Positions 6,739 through 15,021 of a DNA stretch of 34,937 nucleotides are shown one piece after another. Each line of letters begins with the position of its first letter. The first letter of the stretch is position 1. Location of the stretch: NCBI GenBank assembly GCA_030533135.1, contig JAUNJR010000007.1, positions 1 to 34,937 of the forward strand. Reading direction: 5' to 3'. The notes under the pieces are model-generated. The model was not told the origin of the DNA and did not search any database. It was given only the letters and a program-made list of their open reading frames with translations. This stretch comes from Coriobacteriales bacterium. GTDB lineage: Bacteria > Actinomycetota > Coriobacteriia > Coriobacteriales > Atopobiaceae. The translations under genes and the position numbers were made by a program.

Positions 6739-7392
6739 CTACTCCCTGCGATTACCCGAGGCAAGGTAGAGCAGGGCATTCACGATGGCCGCCGCGACGT
6801 TTGACCCGCCCTTTCGGCCACGTGCAACTATCGATTCGACATCTGTGGCCATGATGAGCTCTTTGGACTCCACGACGTTCACAAAGCCAACGGGCACCCC
6901 GATGATGAGCGCTGGCCTCGGAAGCGAACCGTCATTGAGCATGCGGGCAAGACTCACCAATGCCGTCGGGGCATTGCCAATCGCAAAGACAAGCGTACCC
7001 GGGAGCTGTGCCGCTCGCTCCATGCTCACCGCTGACCTCGTCAGACCACGGCGCTTCGCCTCGGCGGCGACGTCCGCGTCCGCAATGAACGTGCACACTT
7101 GGCCACCAAAGCTCCCGAGCACCCGTTTATTGATGCCGGCAGCGACCATGCTCGTGTCCGTGATGACCGTGGCACCGTTGCGCAATGCCTCGACCCCACG
7201 CTCCACGGCATGTGCGGTGAAGGTGAGGGTCTTGGCATAGTCGAAGTCCGCGGTGGTGTGGATAACCCGCTTGACCACCAGTTCGGTCTGCGGGTCGAGG
7301 TCAAGCGGCCCCAGTTCCCTGCTGATTATCTCGAAGCTCGTCGCCTCGATGTCCTCCGGCTTCACATGCGTCAAGTGCAGCTGCTCGCTCAC
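6739..7392 (-). CDS. cbiC: Cobalt-precorrin-8 methylmutase
   Basis: CbiC moves the methyl group from C11 to C12 of cobalt-precorrin-8, giving cobyrinate. The 217-residue length is normal. RVIHTTADFDY (42-52) contains the catalytic His45. NGATVITDTSMVAAGINK and PVGFVNVVESKE are family signatures, and ARGRKGGSNVAAAIVNAL closes the protein. It overlaps cbiP by four bases (ATGA). It follows the amidase gene although it acts before it, so operon order does not mirror pathway order. Confidence 0.95.
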   Translation of the reverse strand: MSEQLHLTHVKPEDIEATSFEIISRELGPLDLDPQTELVVKRVIHTTADFDYAKTLTFTAHAVERGVEALRNGATVITDTSMVAAGINKRVLGSFGGQVCTFIADADVAAEAKRRGLTRSAVSMERAAQLPGTLVFAIGNAPTALVSLARMLNDGSLPRPALIIGVPVGFVNVVESKELIMATDVESIVARGRKGGSNVAAAIVNALLYLASGNRRE

Positions 7393-8891
7393 AGCCCCTC
7401 CTCGATGATTCGGTAGATGAGGTCCATATCCATGCTCGAACGCACGCCATCGGCCAATATGTCGAGCTGGTGTGAGCGATAGGTAGCCATGTCAAGGAAG
7501 GGTGCGTCCTCCACGGTGAGACCGCGGCAGTCAAGCAGGGACTTGACCAGCGCTTGATTTGCGTCAGCACTATCAAAGATGCCATGGAGATAGCAGCCGT
7601 AGACGTTACCCGACTGACACCCGTCCTCGATGTAGCCCCTTTCCGTAGCCAAGCGCAGCAGGGGCAGCCCACCATCACGTATGGTTCTTCCCATATGGAT
7701 CTCATACCCCTGAACCGGACATCCAGCAAGCGAAGCAAGTGGCCCTTCAACACCTTGAAACGACCCCTCGACACGTGTCGTGCGCTTCTCAGTGCCAAAG
7801 GTGGTGTGTATCGGAAGCAAACCCATACCAGTCAGCTCTCCCCCGCCTTCCACGCCCTCAGGGTCCCTCACGGACAGGCCCAGCATCTGGTACCCCCCAC
7901 AGATACCCAGAATGGGCGTTCCAGAAGTCGCAAGCCGCGTGACCGCTGCCTCGAGCCCGCTTCTGCGCAGCCAGGTAAGGTCATTCATGGTTGCCTTGGT
8001 TCCAGGAATGATGACCAGGTCAGGGCGGCCAAGTTCTTGCGGGGCGGTAACGTAGCGCACGCTCACACTCGAAAGCGCGTCGAGTACGATGAAGTCGGTG
8101 AAGTTCGAGATTTTGGGAAGGCGTATAACCGCGATGTCAACAAGGGTGTCCCGTGCTCGTGACAGCAACCGCTCCGACATGCTGTCCTCGTCTTCGAGGT
8201 CCACGTCTAGGTAGGGCACAAGGCCCGCAACGGGCACCCCCATGCGCTCACGCAGGATGTCGAGCCCCTCGTCAAAGAGCGTTGGGTCTCCGCGAAACTT
8301 GTTCACGATCGAGGCCTTGACCATGCGTCGCTCATCCTCGTCCAAAAGCATCATAGTGCCGACGAGCTGGGCGAACACACCACCACGATCGATGTCTCCC
8401 ACCAGAAGCACAGGGGCGGAAGCCATCTTGGCCATGCCCATGTTGACGATGTCGTCGCGTTTGAGATTGAGCTCGACAGGACTGCCCGCACCTTCGATAA
8501 CGATGACGTCAAAGTCGGCAGCAAGCGCCTGATATGAGTCCCTGATGGTGTCTTTGAGCGAGCGCTTGAACGAGAAGTACTCGCGGGCCGGCATCGTGCC
8601 CAGCGGGACTCCTCGCACGACGACCTGGCTACCAACATCACTGGTAGGCTTGAGCAGCACGGGGTTCATGTCAACACGCGGTTCGATACCCGCTGCCTCA
8701 GCCTGCAGAGCCTGTGCGCGGCCCAATTCCAACCCATCTGGCGTAATGGCCGAATTCAACGCCATGTTCTGGGACTTGAAGGGGGCAACGCGCAGCCCAT
8801 CTTGGGAGAGCACGCGACAGAGCCCCGCCACGAGCAGGCTCTTTCCCACCCCCGACATGGTCCCTTGCACCATGATGGGCTTGGCGCTCAT
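7389..8891 (-). CDS. cbiP: Cobyric acid synthase (glutamine-hydrolysing)
   Basis: CbiP (CobQ) amidates the b, d, e and g side chains of adenosylcobyrinate a,c-diamide, using glutamine and ATP. The 500-residue protein has the N-terminal ATP-binding domain (GTMSGVGKS, residues 10-18; FKSQNMALNS, 38-47) and a C-terminal class I glutamine amidotransferase domain with the nucleophile Cys331 in LGICGGYQMLG. YEIHMGRT is the later family motif. ATGA overlaps join it to cobD upstream and cbiC downstream. No active-site residue appears to be missing. Confidence 0.96.
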   Translation of the reverse strand: MSAKPIMVQGTMSGVGKSLLVAGLCRVLSQDGLRVAPFKSQNMALNSAITPDGLELGRAQALQAEAAGIEPRVDMNPVLLKPTSDVGSQVVVRGVPLGTMPAREYFSFKRSLKDTIRDSYQALAADFDVIVIEGAGSPVELNLKRDDIVNMGMAKMASAPVLLVGDIDRGGVFAQLVGTMMLLDEDERRMVKASIVNKFRGDPTLFDEGLDILRERMGVPVAGLVPYLDVDLEDEDSMSERLLSRARDTLVDIAVIRLPKISNFTDFIVLDALSSVSVRYVTAPQELGRPDLVIIPGTKATMNDLTWLRRSGLEAAVTRLATSGTPILGICGGYQMLGLSVRDPEGVEGGGELTGMGLLPIHTTFGTEKRTTRVEGSFQGVEGPLASLAGCPVQGYEIHMGRTIRDGGLPLLRLATERGYIEDGCQSGNVYGCYLHGIFDSADANQALVKSLLDCRGLTVEDAPFLDMATYRSHQLDILADGVRSSMDMDLIYRIIEEGL

Positions 8892-9925
8892 CTGGCCACC
8901 TCCTCAAGCACCGCGATGAAGCGGTCGTTCTCCGCGGCTGTTCTTACCGCAATGCGATGCCAACGCTCGTCAAGCCCACGGAAATTAGCACACGAGCGCA
9001 CAAGTACGCCATGACTCAGGAAGGCATCGGTTAGATCTTCCCGCGCTTTCCAAAGAAGGTAGTTTACCTCCGACTCCACAACGCCCATCCCCGTTTCACG
9101 AAGCGTCATTGCAAGACGGGCGCGCTCATTCGCAATCAGATCGAGGCTTTGTTTGAGATAATCCGCAGGGTCTTTGAGGCAAGCAACCCCGGCGACCTGT
9201 GCGGGGACCGACACTGCCCACGGCTGTCCTGCCTCACGAAGGCGTTCAAGGAGGCTCTGGTTTGCCGTCAGCGCATAGCCAACGCGCAGGCCAGCGAGGG
9301 CAAATGTCTTGGTCAGCGCCTTGACAATGACAAGGTTGGGGAAGGCGGGGAGCAGGTCGTTGGAAGGACGTCCCTGTTCCGCAAGGTCGATGAAGCATTC
9401 GTCGAGGACCACGATCGCCCCGGCTTCGCGTGCACGCTCCAGCAACGCAACGATTGCGTCTCGTGTGACGCATCGCCCCGTGGGATTGTTGGGGTTGGCA
9501 ATGAACACGAGGTCAGTACCCTTGGTAAGAGCAGCTGCCATAGAGGATTCGAGGCCGAATCCGTCCACCTCGCTCAAATCATGGTACGTGACTTGAGCAC
9601 CAACCTGCGCAAGTGCCTGCTCGTAACCCAAATAGCACGGCGCATAGAGAAGTGCCTTGTGAGGACGTATGACTGTACAAAGGCGGGCAAAGGCATCGGT
9701 AGCCCCCGCGCATGCAAGGACTGATGACTCAGCCACGTCCTCGAAAGCGGCAATGGCGTGCGTCAGCTCAGTACACAGGGGGTCGGGATAGGAGGTGTAT
9801 TGGTCCACACAGGCCACGAGCGCTTCCCGTGCAGCGATGGGCATACCCATCGGGTTCAGGCTTGCCGAGAAGTCAAGAACACCAGGGTGGCGATAGATGT
9901 TACCCCCGTGCTCAAAGCGCTCCAT
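8888..9925 (-). CDS. cobD: L-threonine-O-3-phosphate decarboxylase (aminopropanol-phosphate synthesis)
   Basis: CobD makes (R)-1-amino-2-propanol phosphate for the corrin side arm. The 345-residue protein is a fold-type I PLP enzyme: FSASLNPMG at 19-27, NPNNPTG at 144-150, Asp175 in VLDECFIDL and the PLP lysine Lys206 in ALTKTFALAGLRVGY. Histidinol-phosphate aminotransferases (HisC) look alike. The FSASLNPMG start and the place between cbiB and cbiP favour CobD. It overlaps the end of cbiB by 14 bases and cbiP by four. The L-threonine kinase (PduX) that would supply its substrate is not in the window. Confidence 0.9.
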   Translation of the reverse strand: MERFEHGGNIYRHPGVLDFSASLNPMGMPIAAREALVACVDQYTSYPDPLCTELTHAIAAFEDVAESSVLACAGATDAFARLCTVIRPHKALLYAPCYLGYEQALAQVGAQVTYHDLSEVDGFGLESSMAAALTKGTDLVFIANPNNPTGRCVTRDAIVALLERAREAGAIVVLDECFIDLAEQGRPSNDLLPAFPNLVIVKALTKTFALAGLRVGYALTANQSLLERLREAGQPWAVSVPAQVAGVACLKDPADYLKQSLDLIANERARLAMTLRETGMGVVESEVNYLLWKAREDLTDAFLSHGVLVRSCANFRGLDERWHRIAVRTAAENDRFIAVLEEVAR

Positions 9926-10901
9926 GGAGCATCACCTCCCCAAACGGATACAAGACACGGGCAATCCCCACAGAGAGCACCAGCGCGGCCACGGAGGTCG
10001 CATAGAGCAGCCTAATTGCTGCGTGGATGTCTTTTGGTTCAATCGTCCTCAGGTCATCGCCTATGGTTGGTTTGTCAACAACCGCCCCAAAGTAACTCGC
10101 AGGACCTGCAAGCTGCACACCCAGCGCACCTGCGCAAGCGGCTTCGGGATGGCCCGCATTGGGTGATGAGTGTCTCTTGCCGTCACGCTTCAGGATGCGC
10201 CATGCACCAGCCCCATCAAGCCCGATCAGCGGTGCCACAAGACACATGAGCACCGCCGTGAGGCGTGCAGGCAACCAATTGCACACGTCGTCAAGATGTG
10301 CAGCCGCGGTGCCAAAGAAGCGATACCGCTCGTTCTTGTAGCCGACCATCGAATCCATGGTGTTCACCGCTTTGTAGAAGACCCCCGCAACAGGACCTCC
10401 CACCGCCATGAAGAGCAATGGGGCGACCATCCCATCCGAGGCATTCTCGGCCACGGTCTCGACAGCCGCCCGAGTGACGCCAGCTTCGTCCAATGCCTGT
10501 GTGTCGCGACCGACAATCATCGAAACTGCGCGACGTGCTGCTTCGAGGCCCTCGTCAACCAGTGCGTGATAGACGTGCATGGCCTCCTTGCCCAACTGAC
10601 GAGCGGCTACCATCTGATAACAGACGAAGACTTCGACAGCGATTCCCAACGGGGCGGCGATTGCCCACGCGAGGCGAATGACCGCCCAAGCACAGCCGCA
10701 TGCAACAGATGTGACCACAAGTACCAAGGCAACGCCCGCCGCCCGTTCTCCATAGGGTGTAGACGGGAAGATGCCCCGCAGCGTCTGTTCGCACCACGCG
10801 ATGAGCGACCCAATGAAACGAATGATGTGAGGCATCCTATACGGGTCACCCAAGAAGGCATCAAGCAGACAGGCGCAGACGAGGATTGCGGCGCGCATCA
10901 T
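9912..10901 (-). CDS. cbiB: Adenosylcobinamide-phosphate synthase
   Basis: CbiB joins aminopropanol (phosphate) to adenosylcobyric acid in the membrane. I place the start at the ATG pair at 10901-10896, three bases downstream of the cbiA stop codon. This gives 329 residues; upstream in-frame codons lie inside cbiA and would add an unlikely arginine- and cysteine-rich tail. LLDAFLGDPYRMPH near residues 10-24 is the family start signature. DEAGVTRAAVETVAENASDG and GAWRILKRDGKRHSSPNAG are conserved loops, and the rest is largely hydrophobic with several membrane helices. Confidence 0.93.
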   Translation of the reverse strand: MMRAAILVCACLLDAFLGDPYRMPHIIRFIGSLIAWCEQTLRGIFPSTPYGERAAGVALVLVVTSVACGCAWAVIRLAWAIAAPLGIAVEVFVCYQMVAARQLGKEAMHVYHALVDEGLEAARRAVSMIVGRDTQALDEAGVTRAAVETVAENASDGMVAPLLFMAVGGPVAGVFYKAVNTMDSMVGYKNERYRFFGTAAAHLDDVCNWLPARLTAVLMCLVAPLIGLDGAGAWRILKRDGKRHSSPNAGHPEAACAGALGVQLAGPASYFGAVVDKPTIGDDLRTIEPKDIHAAIRLLYATSVAALVLSVGIARVLYPFGEVMLHGAL

Positions 10902-10903
10902 GA

Positions 10904-12307
10904 CTACCACGCCCCTTCGCCCATATCGGCAGGGGCGCCCAATCCGTATGCGACACAGGCATCCACGAAACGCTTGGCAGCAACGGGGCTTCCGCAGAGG
11001 TATAGATGCGGGAAACCCGCATAGAGCGTTCCAGTAGCTTGCACGCAATCCCAGGAACGCTCACTCTGGGGCTTGCGTGCATGGAACGCGTTGCCAGGAT
11101 GCTCGCTTTCCCAGTAATGAAACTCATGCGCCGCCAGCCGTTCACCCTTATGAGCAAGCAAGCTTTCGCCGCATGCCTCCAAGGTGACATACCCAAAGCG
11201 CCCCAAGCGCTCCGTACGGAATGCCCTCCCAGTCACAGCGCCCACCATAGGCCAGTCCTGTCCCTGCATATCCTCAAGCGTCTCATGGAGATAGAGGAAA
11301 CCACCACATTCGGCAATGGTTGGCATACCCGATGCAATCGCGACCCGTAGCTGCGTGCGAAGCGCCGCGTTTGCGCCGAGTTCACGTGCATGGAGCTCTG
11401 GGTACCCACCGCCAAGGTAGAGCCCACACGTCCCCGTGGGAAGCTCTTGGTCGCGCAAGGGTGAAAACGGCACGACATGGGCACCCAAACGCTCAAGCAA
11501 ATCAAGGGAATCGCGGTAATAAAAGCTGAAGGCGTCATCATGTGCCACCGCAATGACCGGCTTGTCAGGCACTGGCTCCGGCAGTTCACGTGGTCGATAG
11601 ACGAGTGGTTGGGCACCCCGCGCATGGGCAAGGATTGCCTCGACATCAAGAGTCGTGCGCAGCGTCTCTGCAAGCGCATCAATGCGCGTACGGAAATCCG
11701 CGATCTCCTCCGCACGGACCAGGCCCAGATGGCGACTCGGAAGGCTTGCCTCCTCTATCGGTGGCATAAAACCGAACACGGGCAACCCAGTCTCCCGCTC
11801 GACCGCCTCCTTGAGCAGCGGATAGCGCGCAGCGCTCACGCGATTCAGGACAACGCCCACAACCTGCGAGGGACTGCGAAAGCGAGCGAACCCCGCCACC
11901 TCGGCAGCGACTGAAAGCGAGCGAGCGCGGGCGTCCACCACGAGTATCACAGGCGATTTGGTGACGCAAGCAACATCGTACGACGAGGCATCAGTACCCA
12001 GGGCAATACCATCGTAGTAGCCCATAACCCCCTCGATGACGGTGACGTCGGCACCCTTGGCGCCCTCGGCCAGAAGCTCGCACACAAGATCGGCGTTGCC
12101 CAGGAAGAGGTCGAGGTTGCGCGAGGGCACGCCTAATACCCGCTCGTGGAAGGTCGGGTCTATGAAATCAGGCCCCACCTTGCCAGCAGCAACCGACAGC
12201 CCCGCGTCCTTAAGCACCTGCAGGAGGCCGCAGGTAAACGTGGTCTTTCCTGAGCCGCTTGCTGTTCCGGCCACGATGATGCGAGGCGCCTCAGCACGTA
12301 TCGCCAT
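10904..12307 (-). CDS. cbiA: Cobyrinate a,c-diamide synthase
   Basis: CbiA amidates the a and c carboxylates of cob(II)yrinate with glutamine and ATP. The start at 12307 has AAGGAGG five bases upstream, so the 32 extra upstream in-frame residues are rejected and the protein is 467 residues, as usual. The P-loop is AGTASGSGKTT (13-23), KVGPDFIDP follows at 43-51, and the glutamine amidotransferase nucleophile is Cys334 in IAECGGFLYL. FHYWE near the end belongs to that domain. It overlaps cbiET by 17 bases. Together with CbiP it performs all six side-chain amidations. Confidence 0.95.
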   Translation of the reverse strand: MAIRAEAPRIIVAGTASGSGKTTFTCGLLQVLKDAGLSVAAGKVGPDFIDPTFHERVLGVPSRNLDLFLGNADLVCELLAEGAKGADVTVIEGVMGYYDGIALGTDASSYDVACVTKSPVILVVDARARSLSVAAEVAGFARFRSPSQVVGVVLNRVSAARYPLLKEAVERETGLPVFGFMPPIEEASLPSRHLGLVRAEEIADFRTRIDALAETLRTTLDVEAILAHARGAQPLVYRPRELPEPVPDKPVIAVAHDDAFSFYYRDSLDLLERLGAHVVPFSPLRDQELPTGTCGLYLGGGYPELHARELGANAALRTQLRVAIASGMPTIAECGGFLYLHETLEDMQGQDWPMVGAVTGRAFRTERLGRFGYVTLEACGESLLAHKGERLAAHEFHYWESEHPGNAFHARKPQSERSWDCVQATGTLYAGFPHLYLCGSPVAAKRFVDACVAYGLGAPADMGEGAW

Positions 12308-13538
12308 GCGCACCTCCTTGCGCATCACCTGTCGCAGGACCATCAGCACAGATAAGATAAACGGGGTTGTTGGCCTCCATGAGGTGGTAGTTACCAACTG
12401 CACGTGCTTTCGAGATGGCTACCTGTGTGATATCCACATGAACGAGCCCCAGCTCAAGGGCAAGGCTTGTCATTGTGGAAAGCGTCTCGATGGTGACAGC
12501 CGGTACACAGATACGCACTGCGGGATTTGCCCTGATCACGGTGCGGAGGATCTCCTCGAGCTCCCCTGCTGACCCTCCCACAAAGACGCGGTCAGGCGCT
12601 GGTGCCTTGCACAACGCCTCTGGGGCCATGCCCGGAACAACCGAGACGTTCGTGAGCCCAAACGCCGAGGCGTTCCGCTGGATGAGCCCGAGTGCTTCAT
12701 CATTGCGCTCAATCGCAAAAACCTGGCCCTGCCACGCTGCCCGCGCCAGCTCCACCGTAACCGATCCCGTTCCCGCACCGATGTCCCACACGATATCGGT
12801 CGGATGGACACGCAGCTTACAGACGGCAAGCTCACGCACCTCCTCCTTCGTCATGGGAACGTTGCCCCGGATAAAGGCATCATCAGGCAGCCAGGGAGAA
12901 GAGACGCCTGGACTCAAGGGCGCATCATTCTCGACCAGAAGGGCCGCGAGCGGCTCGAATCGCATGCCCGCAAGCTGACGCGCCGTCCCTTGCACGATGC
13001 GTTCATCATCGTAGGACAGACGCTCCCCCACGAAGACGTGGGCCTCCCCAAGCCCACGCTCCACAAGCGTGGAACAGACGCCCTCGGCGGATGAGGTGCC
13101 ACCTACCAGGAAAAACGAACGACGGTGTGACTGAACGATGCCAGCGACATCACACAACCGACCATGGGCTGACGCTGCGAAGACGTCCTGCCAGGTGGTC
13201 TTCAGGCGCGCACAGAAATACGAGAGCGTCGAGATGCCTGGCAGCACCTCGACCCGCATCTTGTCCAAGAGCGGGAGGAGCGACGTAGCACCGCTATAGA
13301 AGCCCACGTCACCGCTCATAACGACGCTCGCAACCGTAACGTCGGAGCCTTCTAGCAGCCCAGCTATTGCCGAAGCACTGACGAGCGGTACCGTGCGCAC
13401 CGCAAGGTCGGAAAGGCCCTCGAGCAGGCGCGGTGCACCAATCACGAGCTCGCTTTCTGCGAGCGCCTCGCGCGCCTCGATCGTAAGCGTCTTGGGGTTC
13501 CCCATGCCCATCCCAATGACAAAGACTTTAGAGACCAT
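12291..13538 (-). CDS. cbiET: Fused cobalt-precorrin-7 C5-methyltransferase / cobalt-precorrin-6B C15-methyltransferase (decarboxylating)
   Basis: This 415-residue fusion combines CbiE (residues 1 to about 205) and CbiT (about 215 to 400), the arrangement called CobL in aerobic pathways. The CbiE part starts with VFVIGMGMGNP and has the SAM-binding MSGDVGFYS loop (74-82). The CbiT part has PMTKEEVRELAVCKL and the class I methyltransferase glycine motif WDIGAGTGSVTVE (251-263). It methylates C5 and C15 and removes the acetate carboxylate at C12. The end overlaps cbiA by 17 bases; the start overlaps cbiJ by 11. The fusion is known in other bacteria. Confidence 0.94.
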   Translation of the reverse strand: MVSKVFVIGMGMGNPKTLTIEAREALAESELVIGAPRLLEGLSDLAVRTVPLVSASAIAGLLEGSDVTVASVVMSGDVGFYSGATSLLPLLDKMRVEVLPGISTLSYFCARLKTTWQDVFAASAHGRLCDVAGIVQSHRRSFFLVGGTSSAEGVCSTLVERGLGEAHVFVGERLSYDDERIVQGTARQLAGMRFEPLAALLVENDAPLSPGVSSPWLPDDAFIRGNVPMTKEEVRELAVCKLRVHPTDIVWDIGAGTGSVTVELARAAWQGQVFAIERNDEALGLIQRNASAFGLTNVSVVPGMAPEALCKAPAPDRVFVGGSAGELEEILRTVIRANPAVRICVPAVTIETLSTMTSLALELGLVHVDITQVAISKARAVGNYHLMEANNPVYLICADGPATGDAQGGAHGDTC

Positions 13539-14286
13539 AGCGTTCCTCCAGCGCGATCAAAGCCTCTTCGAATGTGAGCCCTTCCTCCTCGCACGGTCGA
13601 CTAATAACGACGAGGCCAATCCCGCAATCCTCGGCTGCCCGTATCTTCTCTTCAAACCCACCCGAGGCGCCCGACTGCTTGGTCACCAACCACGAAATGT
13701 CCAGCTGCCGTATGAGCGCCTTGTTGAGGTCCTCGGAACAGGGGCCTTGCATCGCGATGACGTGGCTCGTGGGAATCCCGAGCTTATCAGCATGATCGAG
13801 CGCTGCCATGACAGGAAGGATGCGAATGAAGAGTCGATCGCGGTAGTCTGCAAGCGCTTCGACATACGTCGCAAGGTCCTTGCTCCCCGTGGTCAGCAAA
13901 ATGTTGCCCGGCACACGCGAGAGGTGGGCAGCAGCCTCGTGAGCATCCCTGACTGATACCCAGGTGCCCTCCTGCGCTGGGTCACGGACGACGCGAACGA
14001 CGTCCTTCCCATAGGCCTGTGCCAGTTCAGCAATGCTTTGCGAGATATGAGTGGCATACGGATGCGTGGCGTCAACCACACATTCAAAGTCGTGGCTCTC
14101 CATGAGGTGTCGCTTATCGTCTTGTGACAGCGGTCCACGAAGCACTGTCACGTGGGAACCGCCCTCAAGAAGACGTGCGCCATAATCCGTTGCCGTACAG
14201 GCAACAACCTTGCACGTGCCACGCGCCTCAAGCCACTCGACTATCTGACGCCCCTCGACGGTACCCCCAAAGACCAAGACCTCCAT
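13528..14286 (-). CDS. cbiJ: Cobalt-precorrin-6A reductase
   Basis: CbiJ (CobK type) reduces cobalt-precorrin-6A to 6B with a nicotinamide cofactor. The 252-residue protein opens with MEVLVFGGTVEGR, the nucleotide-binding start typical of the family. It continues with CVVDATHPYATHIS, the strongly conserved substrate-binding segment, and LTTGSKDL and KQSGASGGFEEKI in the C-terminal half. It abuts cbiH without any spacer and overlaps cbiET by 11 bases. Confidence 0.94.
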   Translation of the reverse strand: MEVLVFGGTVEGRQIVEWLEARGTCKVVACTATDYGARLLEGGSHVTVLRGPLSQDDKRHLMESHDFECVVDATHPYATHISQSIAELAQAYGKDVVRVVRDPAQEGTWVSVRDAHEAAAHLSRVPGNILLTTGSKDLATYVEALADYRDRLFIRILPVMAALDHADKLGIPTSHVIAMQGPCSEDLNKALIRQLDISWLVTKQSGASGGFEEKIRAAEDCGIGLVVISRPCEEEGLTFEEALIALEERYGL

Positions 14287-15021
14287 TTAAGCCCCTTCCT
14301 GGGCATATCCACGCGGGGTGACCATGCGCCCAGACACGACGCGCGTCATGGAGTTACCCACGAAGACGGAGGTAAGCATGTCCACCTGCGTATTCCTCAG
14401 CTCCCCGAGCGTGAGAATATGCGATGACTGTCCCTCACGACCGATGTTGCGCACATACCCACAAACGGTCAGTGGGCTGCGATGGGAAAGCAGGATGTCG
14501 CAGGCGCGGCGAAGATGGTCACGACGCCCATGAGAGGACGGATTGTACAGAACGATGCAAAAATCTGCCTCCGCAGCCGCCACAAGCCGTCGCTCGATAG
14601 TCTCCCAGGGAGTCATTAAGTCAGAGAGCGAGATGGTGCACCAATCGTGCATGAGCGGAGCGCCAAGCACCGCCGCACCGCCATTTGCAGCCGTGACCCC
14701 CGCCACGATGTCAACGTCAACCCCGGGGTACTCCTCAGCCAGCTGAAGAAGCAATCCGGCCATTCCATAGACACCGGGATCTCCCGAGCAAACCAAGGCA
14801 ACGCGCTGACCCGCAGCCGCTCGATCGAGCGCCATGCGACAGCGCTCGACCTCGGAGCGCATGGGCGTAGCAAGGAACTCCTTGTCGGGATAGGCATCGC
14901 GCACGAGCTCAATATAGGTTGTGTAGCCAACGATGAGATCTGCCTCCTCGAGGGCCGTACGCGCCTTGCCTGTCAGGTCGTCATGGGCACCAGGACCCAA
15001 TCCTACGCAGGTCAGCCGCAT
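14287..15021 (-). CDS. cbiH: Cobalt-precorrin-3B C17-methyltransferase
   Basis: CbiH methylates C17 and drives ring contraction to cobalt-precorrin-4. I start at the ATG at 15021 (MRLTCVGLGPG), with AAGGAGG four bases upstream, giving 244 residues. The SAM tetrapyrrole methylase signatures are GLGPG (7-11), VCSGDPGVYGMA and VAGVTAANGGAAVLGAP, and YNPSSHGRRDHL is typical of CbiH/CobJ. It lacks the C-terminal extension found in some CbiH proteins. The start overlaps the end of cbiFG by ten bases. Confidence 0.94.
   Translation of the reverse strand: MRLTCVGLGPGAHDDLTGKARTALEEADLIVGYTTYIELVRDAYPDKEFLATPMRSEVERCRMALDRAAAGQRVALVCSGDPGVYGMAGLLLQLAEEYPGVDVDIVAGVTAANGGAAVLGAPLMHDWCTISLSDLMTPWETIERRLVAAAEADFCIVLYNPSSHGRRDHLRRACDILLSHRSPLTVCGYVRNIGREGQSSHILTLGELRNTQVDMLTSVFVGNSMTRVVSGRMVTPRGYAQEGA

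Noticed and set aside
8888-9925. Histidinol-phosphate aminotransferase (HisC) as the function of the PLP enzyme
   Set aside because: The fold is shared, but the position between cbiB and cbiP with overlaps on both sides, and the CobD-like N-terminus, favour threonine-phosphate decarboxylase.
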